A stretch of DNA of 64,000 nt from Phaeotremella fagi (lineage: Eukaryota; Basidiomycota; Tremellomycetes; Tremellales; Phaeotremellaceae). The DNA is taken from the NCBI GenBank assembly GCA_001599715.1, contig BCHU01000013.1, positions 620,001 to 684,000 of the forward strand. The letters are read 5' to 3'. Shown piece after piece: positions 23,260-34,827 of the stretch (position 1 is the stretch's first letter; each line of letters starts with the position of its first letter). Both the position numbers and the translations under genes were made by a program. The notes beneath the pieces were generated by a model. That model was given only the letters and a program-made list of their open reading frames with translations. It searched no databases and had not been told where the DNA came from.

Positions 23260-24999
23260 TTACTGTTCCCAATTCTCCCATGAATCTTGAGATGAGATAT
23301 CGACACCTTCATGATCATGATGATGAGGTGGGATCAAGAGTTTAGTTAGAACCTGTAATCCATCAGTTTTGGTTTTCGTCCAACCTGATAACTTACATGA
23401 GTTGCACCGTTTCGAGCTGGAACATCGATAACTTCAACAAGTTGATCATTAACTTTGATAGTGGTTTTCACGGCGCCTATGAAGGTTTTCAGTAAAAGTC
23501 CACAACAGTAACCAAATCTAGACACACCTTCAACAGGTAAAACTTTTGTTTTATCAATAACAACATGTAAAGTAGCGTTAGGTAAACCAGTACCAATATC
23601 CAACTCCTTATGGAAACTAGGATCATCACCCAAATTGAAATATTCAATACCCTCAATTTGATCGTTAAATCCAAACGCTCCTTTCTCGCCCTTCTCAGTA
23701 TAAAGCAACTCAGATAACAAAAGGGTGTGAGGAATGTAATGGTACGCCAGTAACTTTCTCAAAACACGCTCACCGAAAGGTGAGAACAAGTAGAATTTGA
23801 GTTTAGGTGGTAACAAACCAAAAGCTACGTTGTTGGGTGCGAAAATGGTTGATAAACCTTCACCGTGGAATTTGGGTTTACCAGGTGAAGAAGCGTTACG
23901 ATCGTATGACCATTGGACGAAATGACTAGCATGAACTTTTTGGATCGACGAGGTCAAAGTCGAGAACGTATCTGGGAACAAGAACAGTTCGTCCAGAATC
24001 GATCCAGGTGGGATGAGAGGATGATTGATGGTGTGTACATAACCGTTTCTCGCTTTTTTATCAGCGTTAACGACCTTAGCGTAGAAATTGAGTTTCAGAG
24101 CTATCATCTGCAGTTAGACATTTTCATGATATGGTGAATAAAAAACGTACCAGGTGGAATGAAGGTTTTGGTAACTTTGACTCGTCGATGTAATCCTCCA
24201 TAACTACCATCACCAGCTTTCAAAGCCGTAGCGAAAGTTGAATTTTGAGCCAGTTCAGCACCAGTGTAAGCCTTGGTGATACCGTGGTATTGAAGAATCT
24301 TGCCCGCAATCTTCTTGAAGGTTTCTTTACGTTTTTTCTTCTTGTCGTCATCGTCGTCGTCGCCGCCATCTTTCATGAGGGATGGTTTTTGATCGAGGAT
24401 GGAGACGAATGTTGAAAGAGAGGGATTAGCGAGGAGCTGGATGATTAGAAGGGATCAGTAACTATGCAATCATTTGGGAAGACGACTGACCTCTTTGATA
24501 TCCTCTTCGTCATCGCCGTGTTTGTGATGTGGGGGAGTAAGAGCTTCATTGTTAGGAGCCTATCGAGGTTAGTCAGAGTGCCTAAGATAATGTATAAAGG
24601 GGACATACGAAGAAAGTGATCTGTAAATCCTTATCATCAAGATATTTGATAGCCTTCTCTTCAAACTAAATCGAAAGCGAAGTAAGTACAATCTCCCAGA
24701 CTCTAAAAACATGAAGGAAGACCTACATTGAGGACTTTAACAAGCTTAGAGAAAGAATCGTCGTTCTGTAATTGTTGCCAAATAGTCAGTTCCTCGTCAC
24801 CGTTAACGTTGACGTGAACGTTATCGATGATTTCCTGAGCAGTTGACCAAGAAAATGAACCGATTGAATCGATGAATTTAGATTGAATCTTGGTCCATTG
24901 GGATAAAGACAATTCTGGGATCGTTTGGGATTTGGATTTGATGGTGGTGGGGACGGCTAGAGCTAGAGGGACGAGGGGAAGAAGATGGAGTAATCTCAT
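23260..24999 (-). CDS. Secreted fasciclin (FAS1) domain protein
   Basis: Six exons (24999-24727, 24665-24609, 24559-24491, 24436-24151, 24100-23397, 23352-23260) give 493 residues. A signal peptide is clear at residues 1-16 (LLHLLPLVPLALA). FAS1 motifs are seen twice: ITFFAPNNEAL with a GAEL/TFATALK segment, then TIFAPNNVAFGLLPPKL followed by LLAYHYIPH. The second repeat keeps the FAPxNxAF signature and the YHxx motif of FAS1 H1/H2. FAS1 proteins are cell-surface or matrix adhesion factors. There is no clear GPI-anchor tail; the C terminus is acidic, ending WENWEQ. The acceptor for exon 5 (24101) was chosen to hold the frame. Confidence 0.87.
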
Positions 25000-25503
25000 T
25001 TTTGGTTGTTGAGAAGTGTATGGGAATAAGATGGGATGTTAAATGTAATGAGGACTTGATGCCTTCCTCAAAGGTTCACGCTTACGAGTTGCTTTGTAGT
25101 ACTCTCACGTCACCACCAAGACAAGTTGCACCTGATCTCGGCCATCAAATATTGGCCATTAATTTGGTCAGATTTCAAGATTTTCCTTTTCCTAGAATTT
25201 CTTAAATTTCGTCATTCGATCTTACATCGCACGTTCATCCTCCTGGGCTCTGGGTATGAATTACAGCTTCGTCAGATACCTGGAAGTTGAAATTTGAAAA
25301 CACCATCATCCTTTCCTTCAAGTCGATTAATAGCGCAATAAGCGATGACGTCGTATCGCAGAAAGTCTAATCCCGCAATTCTCCGTGTGGTATGCAACTT
25401 TGCTAACTTCGCAATGCAACTTTGCTTCCAGAGCGAACGATAAAATTACATCAATCCCAGTATACCCCATACAACCCTAAACCCATCCCAGAAAGCAAAA
25501 GTT
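25000..25503. promoter_or_regulatory. Upstream region of fasciclin gene
   Basis: 504 bases between the fasciclin start and the stop of the fusion gene on the same strand. It contains a directly repeated 13-base word at 25392-25404 and 25414-25426, 22 bases apart (two helical turns). Confidence 0.45.
25392..25426. repeat. Direct repeat of 13 bases
   Basis: The word ATGCAACTTTGCT occurs at 25392-25404 and again at 25414-25426. The 22-base period places both copies on the same face of the helix, as in tandem factor sites. Confidence 0.6.
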
Positions 25504-28500
25504 TTAAGTGTAACACCAACCACCCAACTGACTGGCCCAATTCTCAAGTCCAAGTGTCCCCGCCTCCCTCAACCCAGATCTCTTAGGAACGACCAAAACC
25601 TCCTCATCACTCGATAACTTCAAATCAACCTCAGAAAGAGATTGGGTAGTTGATAAAATACCTAAACCTGGTCCACCGAGTGTCGTTAAATGAGGTTCGA
25701 AACCGTGATTCCTTAGGATCGATAATAGATTTTCAAGAGATTCATCTGGGAATTCTGTGAGGTGTTATCGTTAATGACAATCAGATTTGCGTTTGACTTG
25801 ACTTACCATCTGGAATCAAGGTTACTGCACATCCACCACCACCTGCACCAGTTAATTTTGTAGCTAGTCCAAATGGTTGTTCAGAGGTTGCCGCAACGAT
25901 CATTTCCAATGCTGGATGTGACACTCCAAGGGTAACCAAGTACCCGTGATTCTCGCGAATCAACGTCTAACGATTCATCAACCCAAACCCCAATCAAAAA
26001 ACTAAACACTTACCTCGAGACGAACAATCAACTGTTCCCTGTCCATCACCAAACCACCATCAAGGAGTTTGATCGATTCTTCACTGATCTTCTGAATAGA
26101 TTCCAAGATCGGATCTACCACACGTGGTTCTGCCAATTTCTTGGCTGAGACACCGGCAACTAACGATTTAGTGTCTCTGGGAACGAGAGTGTTGGTAAGA
26201 AGTAATCTGACTGAGGTGAATCTGTGGTGCAAGGGGAAATGATCAGTAACGATCACCCAAACAAACTCCAACTTACCCATGTAATCCCTCTAAACCGCCT
26301 TTCTTACCACCGACACTTCTGGTGAAAGCAACTCCACCACCCCTAACACTGACAGCGTTATCTATCCCACTCGGATTCCCATGTAAAACTTTCTCCGACA
26401 AGAAAGCCCATCCATCCACTAAATCAGTAAAGTCTTTCGACAATTTTGATTCTGATGATGGTGCCGAAGGTAATGTGATATGCTTATGAGCTAGTAACAG
26501 TGCCGATGCTAGACATGTCGAATAGGCAGCTGAGGAACCTAAACCAGCTGAAATTGGGAGATTGGAAGAAACTGTCAACGTGACACTTGGTCTAAAGTAG
26601 CGTGTCAATATCGTCCGTTTTAAACGAATCCACTTACGTGTCTAAAGCGTTCCCACCCATTATCATGGTAAGATACAAAAACGCTACTCCGGTAGCAACA
26701 GCGTTCTTCCCTAACGATCCGTTATCACCGATAACGAATTTCTCAATCCTAACCAATAGTTCAGGTATCAATTCCTTATCAGCGATGATTCTCGGTTGAT
26801 CAACCAATTCCCAAGGTAAATCGTCAATCAACCATTCCATTTCATAATTCAAATCCGGAGCTTCGATACCGATTCGACCGTCCATTCGAGGTGACAAGAC
26901 TCCGAAACATCGTAGATTAACCGAAGTGGCTATAGCGGTCTGCAAAAGAAAACAATCGTAAGAAAATAGATACAACTTTAATAGGATGCATTCAAAATGT
27001 AATGTTAAGATATGGATATGGTTATGGATATGAGTGATGGAAAGATTAGGCAGAATTGTCACGTACCACACCGTGAACTACTGCGTGTTCACCGAAAAGT
27101 ATAACCTTTCCAGGAGCGGAGACGACGATATCACCGTCGATAGTTTTCTTTTCGATGTCGGGTGTCGCATCACCAAGACCTAAACTGGCTTTAACACCTT
27201 GTACGAGGGAATCGATACCGGTTGTAGAGCCAGGTCGACGATAACCTTTAGCTCTTTCGAGGATCCAAAGTTCCTTGTCGGTTTCGTACAAAGCTTCAGC
27301 TTCTTTCGTTAACAATGGTGAATAAGTTAGATCTGGTGTGATAGCTCCGGATGAGATTAAAGCGTGTTCGAGATCATCGATCAAGTCTCTTGGATCTTCG
27401 ATACCGACGCAAAGTCGAATTAGATTTTCTGGTAAACCACGAGCTTCTCTAACTGCGGCAGAGATTGATGCGTGACTACACAAATTAGCTGAGAATCTGA
27501 TCTACAAGTGAGACAACCTACGACATCAAACATGGCATACTGATCAAACTGTTGACAGCACCGAAAGAAACCGAAATACCCCATAATCTGGCACCACCGA
27601 CGATCTTCTCACTGAGGAATTTATCACCTGTTTCGAAAGATAAAACAGCACCTGAACCAGTAGCTTGTTTGATATGAACATCTCTTAAAGGATGAGATTT
27701 AAGTCCAGGGTAATGAACCGCGAAACCAAGAGCGTCGAGATACGAAGCAACAATTCCAGCGGTACCCATCTGTCTGTCCATTCTAATCGACAGTGTTTTC
27801 AAACCTCTCATGAGAAGGAATGAATCGAATGGCGCTAAACCAGATCCGACTGAGTTGATGAGGAAAGCGATTTGTTTGACGATCTCTGGATCTGAGACTG
27901 CGATGATACCAGCCATAAGATCGTGATGACCTGAGAGGTATTTCGTTCCGGAATCATAAACGACATCTGCTCCCAGTTCAAGAGGCTTTTGAAGATAAGG
28001 AGACATCATTGTATTGTCCACAACGATGATAGCACCTGGTGCGGACGCTTTGACAGTTGCGGAGATAAGACTGATATCGGCGATTTTTAAGAGTGGGTTG
28101 GTGGGTGATTCGAGTAGCACCATTTTGACTCTACATTGTCAGTGCTGAGCCTGAATTCCAACTCACTTGTTACCTTTACCAAGATAGGGAAGGATATCCT
28201 CAACTCTAGTCGTATCTACATGTTTGACATCCACTCCACCATGACTTCCGATATAGGTCAATAATCGATTGGTACCACCATATAAATCATCACCAGCAAG
28301 AACCGTATCACCAGGTTTCAAAAGTCTAAGAATCATATCCAAACAAGTCATACCAGTAGACACAGCGAAGGCGTTGGTTGATCCATAAAGTCTAGCCAAG
28401 TGGGTTTCTGTTTTTATCAGTAGGCTTTCCCCCAGAGCACCAAAGAAAACATACCTAAACCACCTCTAGTAGGATTCCCACTTCTAGTGTAATCATAGGC

Positions 28501-28710
28501 ACCATCCATACCTTTAAACGTAGCAGTTTGATAAATTGGAGTGGATGATGCACCATATTGATCCTTTGTATCGACTGCAGCGCAGAGTGTTGAGAATCTC
28601 CATTTGGCTTGACGAGCGGCTTTTTGATCGAAATCTGATGAAGCTTTGGAGGGCAAGGAGTAGACTGATGTCGCAAGGGATGAGTCCCCAGGTGTTGATG
28701 GGGTTGTCAT
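25504..28710 (-). CDS. Cystathionine beta-lyase / mevalonate kinase fusion
   Basis: Nine exons (28710-28455, 28407-28167, 28130-27522, 27475-27067, 26939-26638, 26591-26277, 26221-26014, 25966-25807, 25754-25504) hold one frame and give 916 residues. Residues 1-412 are a complete cystathionine beta-lyase: YDYTRSGNPTR, GDDLYGGTNRLLTYIG, VLLESPTNPLL, and the PLP lysine K229 in SGTKYLSGHHD. Residues about 484-916 are a complete mevalonate kinase: SAPGKVILFGEHAVVHG, the second GHMP motif GLGSSAA, catalytic-type Asp in GIDNAVS, and KLTGAGGGGCAV. The 70-residue linker is coded in the same exon as both domain ends (27475-27067) and holds no Met, so the kinase has no start codon of its own. The lyase makes homocysteine from cystathionine in methionine synthesis; the kinase makes 5-phosphomevalonate for sterols. 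Joint function is inferred. Confidence 0.92.
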
Positions 28711-29056
28711 TGTTGTTAAGTGTTAAGATGATAGATTTAGGAAGGAGATTGAAATTTATTTATTTATTTATTTATTGTGGTTGGTGCTTATCGAACGAGT
28801 CGAAGATCAAATTGCGCCATAGGATTATGTTTACGTAAGATTTTGGCTTTACTTCACTTGATCAGAATCAAGTATCAGATTCAGCCCATATCGAGTACAC
28901 ATTTGACTATGCAACACGAATATGTTGAGAGTGACCATTACCATCCTTTCACCACGTCGTGCTGTTTTGTTGAAATAGCGAAAAAGCATCAAAAGAATGA
29001 AAAAGAATCCAGCGCTGGAAGTGGCGGAGGAGTTTCAAGCAGTGCTACATCAACGT
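28711..29056. promoter_or_regulatory. Promoter of the fusion gene
   Basis: A 346-base gap between the fusion gene start and the esterase stop. It includes a (TTTA)n run at about 28754-28776, a likely nucleosome-poor element 45-65 bases upstream of the ATG. Confidence 0.5.
28754..28776. repeat. (TTTA)n microsatellite
   Basis: Five to six TTTA units in a row, directly upstream of the fusion gene. Such A/T runs often exclude nucleosomes in fungal promoters. Confidence 0.8.
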
Positions 29057-30164
29057 CTACAACTCTGTATGAACACCCTGCGGTAAAACATGAGAACTAA
29101 AGAAATCCAATAAAAACTCCCCAGTAAAATTGAAATCAGTAGTTGCGTTTGGTTTAGCGACAGAATCCAATCCATCAACCGAAGGCCAAGCATGACCTAA
29201 ATTATCGATACTCAGAGCCCTAATTTCTTCCTTCCCATTCGACCAAATTTCCAAGGTAGTATGATTAAAAGGATAAACCACTTGGTCTGGCGCAGGTAAG
29301 CCCTCAATTCCATGATTATCATCACAACCATTCCGTTTCGCCCACTTAGCCCTCCAAATTCTGACATCAGGTTCAGGACCGAAACTACCTTCTTCAACTG
29401 TTCTCCCGTAAAACGGGGTGATGGGGTCGACGACCCCATGGCAATGGAAAATAGGGATTGGTCTGGATGGTTTGCAGCCTCCGAAAGCGTGGGTTCCGGG
29501 GTAGAGGGCTGGTGAAACTGGTGCGAACGCTGCGAAGAGTTTTGAGGTATCTCCTCGACAGGCAAGTAAGGCTGTGAATCCTCCTCCGTTGGATTTACCA
29601 CAGGCGTAGTACCTGTTTATATCTGTGTTGTAGCTATTTGAAACGTCTTTCAAGATATCTTTGACGAATTGGATCTTTACTCCAATCAGTACACTGATAA
29701 GATGAAGGCCTTTATCACACCTACATCGTCAACGGTTTGATTACCGTATGGAGCACCTTGCCATATCCTAGTCATGTTCCAATCAGTGTTGTTGACACCT
29801 TGGGGATAAGCAGTCAAATAAGGTAAACCATTGATTTTATAACCAGGAGTTGAAAGTTGAGTGATCCTCTGTTGTTTCAGTGAGGTCCCACCAGCTATAT
29901 CAGGTCAACAAACACATCATCAACATGGTATCACCTACCTCCATGAAAACTAAGTACTAAAGGATGCGAGACTGATTCATTGTATTCTTCGGGGACGTTT
30001 AGTAGGTATTCCCTTCCTGATGGGAGTTGACGATGGATCTGGCCCTTCAGCGGGGTGCTATTGATGGATATCTCTAAAGGTTTTTGAGCAGGTTGATCGA
30101 GGCCATGGACGATAGCTACCGATAGAAGTAAGAAAGATGATATCCTTCCTATCATTTTGGACAT
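29057..30164 (-). CDS. Secreted feruloyl/acetylxylan-type esterase
   Basis: Three exons (30164-29939, 29894-29725, 29674-29057) give 337 residues. A signal peptide is seen (MIGRISSFLLLSVAIVHG). The alpha/beta-hydrolase signs are HGAGGT (oxyanion turn), GKSNGGG with nucleophile S160, Asp in GVVDPITPFYG, and His in LGHAWP. This set fits the LpqC/PHB-depolymerase-like esterases of CE1, which remove ferulate or acetyl from plant polysaccharides. Exact substrate is not readable. The start at 30164 (MSKMIGR) is preferred over an upstream in-frame non-ATG frame. It is divergent from an RNase III-like gene. Confidence 0.85.
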
Positions 30165-30547
30165 GGTTTTGGATGTTGAATGGTGAGTTGCAGAAAGCCT
30201 TTGACGGCTCAATCCGATATGGTGGCAATTGGACCAGAACTAATCTACTAAGATCGAATTAATACCCATCAAAAAGTAGAGTACAAATCAAAAAATCACA
30301 TATAATAGGAGATCAGGTTATCAGTATCCTAGAACACTCTCTCCCTCCATAGTCTGCTTTGTAAAGAGTTGAAGCGGTTCTGAAGAAAGAAAAAGATTAA
30401 GTCCTTAAGTGGGGGGAGACAATAACGCTGCTTTCCCCGCATGATTTGTTTTGATTGATCTATGGCTTTTTGAGACCTCATCACTCAATATCGCATTACT
30501 TATATCTGTATTTACCAACCTCCTCTTCTGTAGAGGACTTCATCAAA
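30165..30547. promoter_or_regulatory. Divergent promoter
   Basis: 383 bases between the esterase gene (-) and the RNase III-like gene (+). No coding frame of note. Confidence 0.45.
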
Positions 30548-31813
30548 ATGGAAGATCCATCTTCTTCCTCGTCCTCATCTCGAGCAAGCTCTCTCTCACG
30601 TCCAACTAATTTACGTTTCCCTTTACCTCCAATTCCAAAACAGTCATCAAATCTACCCAACATCTCATCCAATGGTCTCAATCCCAACAAGAGAAAATTA
30701 TCTGAAGAGTATGACTCCAAGATCAGAAGTAATTCAACATCATCTACCACAATCAAGATCGAAGAAGACGACTTTGATCCCCCAAAACCGAAAGCTCCGA
30801 TAGCCATCCTCCCACTCCCACTCCCATCGAAACGACTCAAGAAGAAACCAACGTCGAAAGCGGTTCTGATTCCAGTCGAACAACTACCGGTCTTTGCTCT
30901 CCCACCACTACCTGTTATTGATGATCCCATTTTACTCAAACAAGTATTCACACATGACAGTTTATTCGAAAAAGTTAAAGGTCAATTCGAAGATCCGATC
31001 GACAATCCTGCTCAGCATTATGAGAAACTTGAACATGTTGGAGATAGTATTTTAGGGATGGTCGTTACGACTTGGCTTCATGAGATGCAACCTAGATTAA
31101 CGATTGGAACTGCGACGGTGAGTCATTACGAAGTAGTCTTTACTAATTGAACCCCAGTAGAAACTCAAATCACATCTAGTTTCAAACGCTACTCTCTCCC
31201 ATTTATCAGGTCTATACAACCTCCCTCAAAGACTTACAGGAGATCCACAACTCTTACCAGTTCTTCGTGCTCAAACCGATGTCCGAGCAGCTCTGATGGA
31301 AGCTTACATCGCTGCGTTATATTTCTCCTACCCTGCCGAAGAACGACGTACCAAAGCGTTCACAGCTGTTGACATCTGGTTAAGAGAGATGTACGAACCT
31401 CTTTACGATTTTTTCTACGAATACATGAAAAACGAATATCTACAACATCACAACGCAACAGGTGCATCTGACGGTGTCATCCTATCTGAACCCGAATTGT
31501 TACGTATCGATAACGCAGCTGTCGGTATGGCACCTCTCGTTCATTTATTCGCTACGACCAAGAACAGAACCATCTCCTGGGAAGATGAAAGATTTGAGAC
31601 TAATGTTGGGATATTGTGGAAGATGAGGTTGTTGATTGACGGGATCGAAATGGGGGAAGCTACTAGAGCTGTTAAAAAGACTGCTAAAAATGTTGCGGCT
31701 TGGTATGCGGCTCAAAAATTGGGTTTAGCTGTGAGTCTTTGTTTCCATTGAAAGATGTTGACTGATAAACTGTGATCCAGACAAATGATGTAGACCAACC
31801 GTCGTTGTATTGA
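30548..31813 (+). CDS. RNase III-like protein, catalytic Asp missing
   Basis: Three exons (30548-31117, 31161-31730, 31781-31813) give 390 residues. After a Ser/Pro-rich basic N terminus comes an RNase III domain: FTHDSL, then YEKLEHVGDSILG, the counterpart of the family signature LEFLGDAVL, with the Glu and Asp kept. The later motif, normally AD-x-x-EA-x-I, reads AALMEAYIAAL: Glu is kept but the metal-binding Asp is Ala. The C terminus (SWEDERFETNVGILWKMRLL, then KKTAKNVAAWYAAQKLG) fits a double-stranded RNA-binding domain. The order fits the Rnt1/Pac1 class of rRNA and snRNA processing enzymes, but the lost Asp suggests weak or no cleavage. The start (TCAAAATGG) has good context. Confidence 0.78.
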
Positions 31814-32145
31814 TCAGATCCATACGATTCAAAGCAGAACTCTCATTCGAATCATCATTTCTATTCATTTTCAGTTTACCACGCATTTCCATGTAGATAC
31901 CATGTCAAAGATTTGTATCGCCGTATTATCCCATAATCCATGATGTAGCCCTAGCTTCTATATCACCTGTTCCATACTTTATGAATTCCATTCAACGTCA
32001 CCGTTGTTGCAAACTTCGTCAGTGTCAACGACACGCAGGTTTACTTTGCCACTCAACCAAATCAATGTTGACGCATTCGTAATTTCAAGTACATCTACAA
32101 ATTTAGATATCTCTGGTCTTATAACCTTTACAACATTCATTCAAC
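31814..32145. other. Intergenic region
   Basis: 332 bases between two plus-strand genes; no coding frame seen. It carries the promoter of the PPPDE gene. Confidence 0.45.
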
Positions 32146-34291
32146 ATGTCAAAAGTCCAACTATACGTCTATGATCTATCAAGAGGGATGGCTAAATCCC
32201 TCTCCCTAGCTTTGACCGGCAAACAGATCGATGGTATTTGGTAGGTCTCTCCTTCATTTTCGTTTGACTCTCAGCTAATTAACACAACAGGCATACAAGT
32301 GTTGTAGTCTTTGGAAGGGAGATATTCTTTGGTCAAGGTATAATGGAAGCTGTACCAGGGACTACTCATGTAAGTTCTTATGCTAGAAACATAGCTCAAA
32401 GTTGATAGCACGGCGCACCAATGCAAATCATCGATTGTGGAAACACTGAAATTGATCCTGATACTTTCCAAGAATACATCACATCCTTACAAGACATGTA
32501 TACACCTTCCGCTTATCATCTCATCGAATTCAATTGTAATCATTTCACGGCTGATGTAGTTGGGTTTTTGACGGGTGCTGAGATACCTAGTTGGATCAGT
32601 GGTAAATATTTTGTTTGGTCATTCAAGACTGTAACTGACACACGATCTAGGTCTTCCTACTGAATTCCTGTCTACCCCATTCGGACAAGCTATGCGACCT
32701 CAGTAAGTTATTCACTCCTGCATAAGTCTCTTGTTGACCCGATATAGGATCGACGCAATGTTCCGAAGAACTGCACCCACTGAACATCCAATCTCCGGTG
32801 GTAATCTCCCAACTCCACCAGCATCTGGAACAGCGACCCCATCGTCTCTCGCCTCATCCATGCTCGGTGCAGTGGCAGCTCAAGCAACTGCTCCATCATC
32901 AGCTCCCTCCCATCCAGCCAAACCTACATCAGCAAATTCACCTCTAACCCTAGTATCTTCTATCTCAAATTTCAATTCGATTCTCAAATCCCATTCAGCC
33001 GTCGTTGCGAATTTCACAAATACACCTTCGTGTCCACCTTGTAGAGTGATCAAACCAATCTACGAAGGTATCGCTGCCGAATATTCTACAACATACGGTG
33101 CTAGAGGTGCTAGATTCGTTGAAGTCGAATTGGGGATTGGTGAAGGTAGAGAATTGGCTCAGAAACATGGCGTACACGCAACCCCTACGTTTATATTCTA
33201 CAAGGACGGAAAGAAGGTTGATGAACTGAAGGGAGCGGGGAAGAGGGAATTGGAAGGCAAGGTTGAATCGTTTTTGGAGGATTGTTATCCCAGACACCCG
33301 CATCGGAAATTATATCTACCTGCTACGGAATCCATCTCGATACAGGCAATCACTGCAAATCAAATACCAGCTTTCCCGGCTTTGTTAACGAAATTGAAAA
33401 GTTTCAACGGTGTGGACGAAACTTCTGTCAAAGTTCTTGAAACTCAAATCGTTCCACTTTTAGAAGGAAAGGTTACACCTTCGGATGAAGATTTGAAGAA
33501 ATTTGTAGAAACGTGGACAGCACATACGAATCAATTACTTGAATCTCTCAAACCAGCTGAGACTTTCCCAGTAATCGATTTATGGCGAGTTGGTCTTTTG
33601 AACCCACGTATATCAGCCGCTATCGCTCTCAGAATATCTTCGTCACAGACCGAACCTCTTGAATCGATACTGAAAACAACCACCCAAACTCTTTCAACCT
33701 TATCACCTGCCAACACTCCCAAACCTTTCCTTCTAACAGTTTTACGTCTTCTCACAAATCTAACCGCAAATCTACCTTTATCAAATTTGGTTCTTAGTCC
33801 CACTGGTAACAGTGCCATTTCAGAACTACAAAACAACCTGATATCAGTCGTCGTGGAATCTTTGTTTCATCCCGATAACGGAGTTAGGACAGCTGCTGGG
33901 TCGTTGAGTCTCAATCTGGCAAGTTGGAGACACAGATTGACGAAAGAATCGATTAATCTTGGTACGGCTAATGAAGATGAAGTTGAGGTTGAATGGGAAG
34001 TTGAGTTGGTCAGTGCGTTACTTGAAGGTATAGGAAGGGAGGAGGATGAAGATGTCGGTAGGTTTAGTGTTTATTCATTTTTGATGGGATTCAGCTGATT
34101 GACACGATGTAGCACATCGATTAATCGCTGCTTTGGCTTTACTTATTTACTTGTCACCAAGTTATACTTCCTCTCTGTTGGATCTGTTACATGTCCTGGA
34201 TGCTAGGTCAACTTTAACAAATAAAGCTAAAGGATACAAGAAGAAGGAGATCAAGAAATTGGCGGAGGAAGTGGCAGTTAAGTTGTGTTAA
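32146..34291 (+). CDS. PPPDE peptidase-thioredoxin-PUL protein
   Basis: Six exons (32146-32240, 32291-32369, 32409-32601, 32651-32702, 32748-34057, 34113-34291) give 635 residues. Residues 1-130 form a PPPDE (DeSI-like) cysteine peptidase with H33 (HTSVVVFG) and C101 in FNCNHFT. Residues about 205-310 are a thioredoxin domain with a CPPC site (C235, C238), the cis-Pro HATPTF, and IFYKDGKKVDE. From about 330 to the end lies a helical PUL domain, the module that binds Cdc48/p97. PPPDE enzymes remove ubiquitin or SUMO; with PUL, a link to Cdc48-dependent protein quality control is inferred. The active residues of both enzymatic domains are intact. Confidence 0.87.
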
Positions 34292-34827
34292 ACGGCTTTC
34301 CTTAGATACTTTTTTTAGATAGATACGCGTACCAAATGTGAATACTTTCATAGTCTCTTGTCTTTGTCGGGGAAAAAATTCATTTGACATTGCGAATCTC
34401 TAGCAATACCCAAAAACAGATTCAATGAGATTGCATGATAGGATACATATCAATACGATTATTTCTCCCAAACACCTATGACATGATCGATTTGATTTAA
34501 TGTATACAGTCTTCTATTCACTATTACTCCTTTTCCCGATAACAAATTAAAAGTGATTAGGTGGTAATTTGAATTTTCCGATACAAGACTCCTGATGATA
34601 TCGACTCGATATTCAACACACTCCTTTTGAGACTTCGGTCAACGGTCAGTGGAGCTGATATCAATGGAGAGCACCTTTCATCTGTTTGGAAGTCAGATTT
34701 TGACTTTTAAGAGATTTAATGTGGGACTTTGAAAGGCAATTTCTTTCTTTCTTTTCCCCCACTTCCACTCTTTTCTATCAGACCACGGTATACACATATA
34801 GAGCAGACAGTCTTATACAGCCCAATC
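34292..34827. promoter_or_regulatory. Upstream region of the four-gene array
   Basis: 536 bases between the PPPDE gene and the first array gene. No coding frame; it includes a pyrimidine-rich run (34738-34760) typical of a leader upstream of the ATG at 34828. Confidence 0.4.

Noticed and set aside
25504..28710. Two separate genes for lyase and kinase
   Set aside because: No stop codon, no Met and no intergenic DNA lies between them; both domain ends are in one exon.
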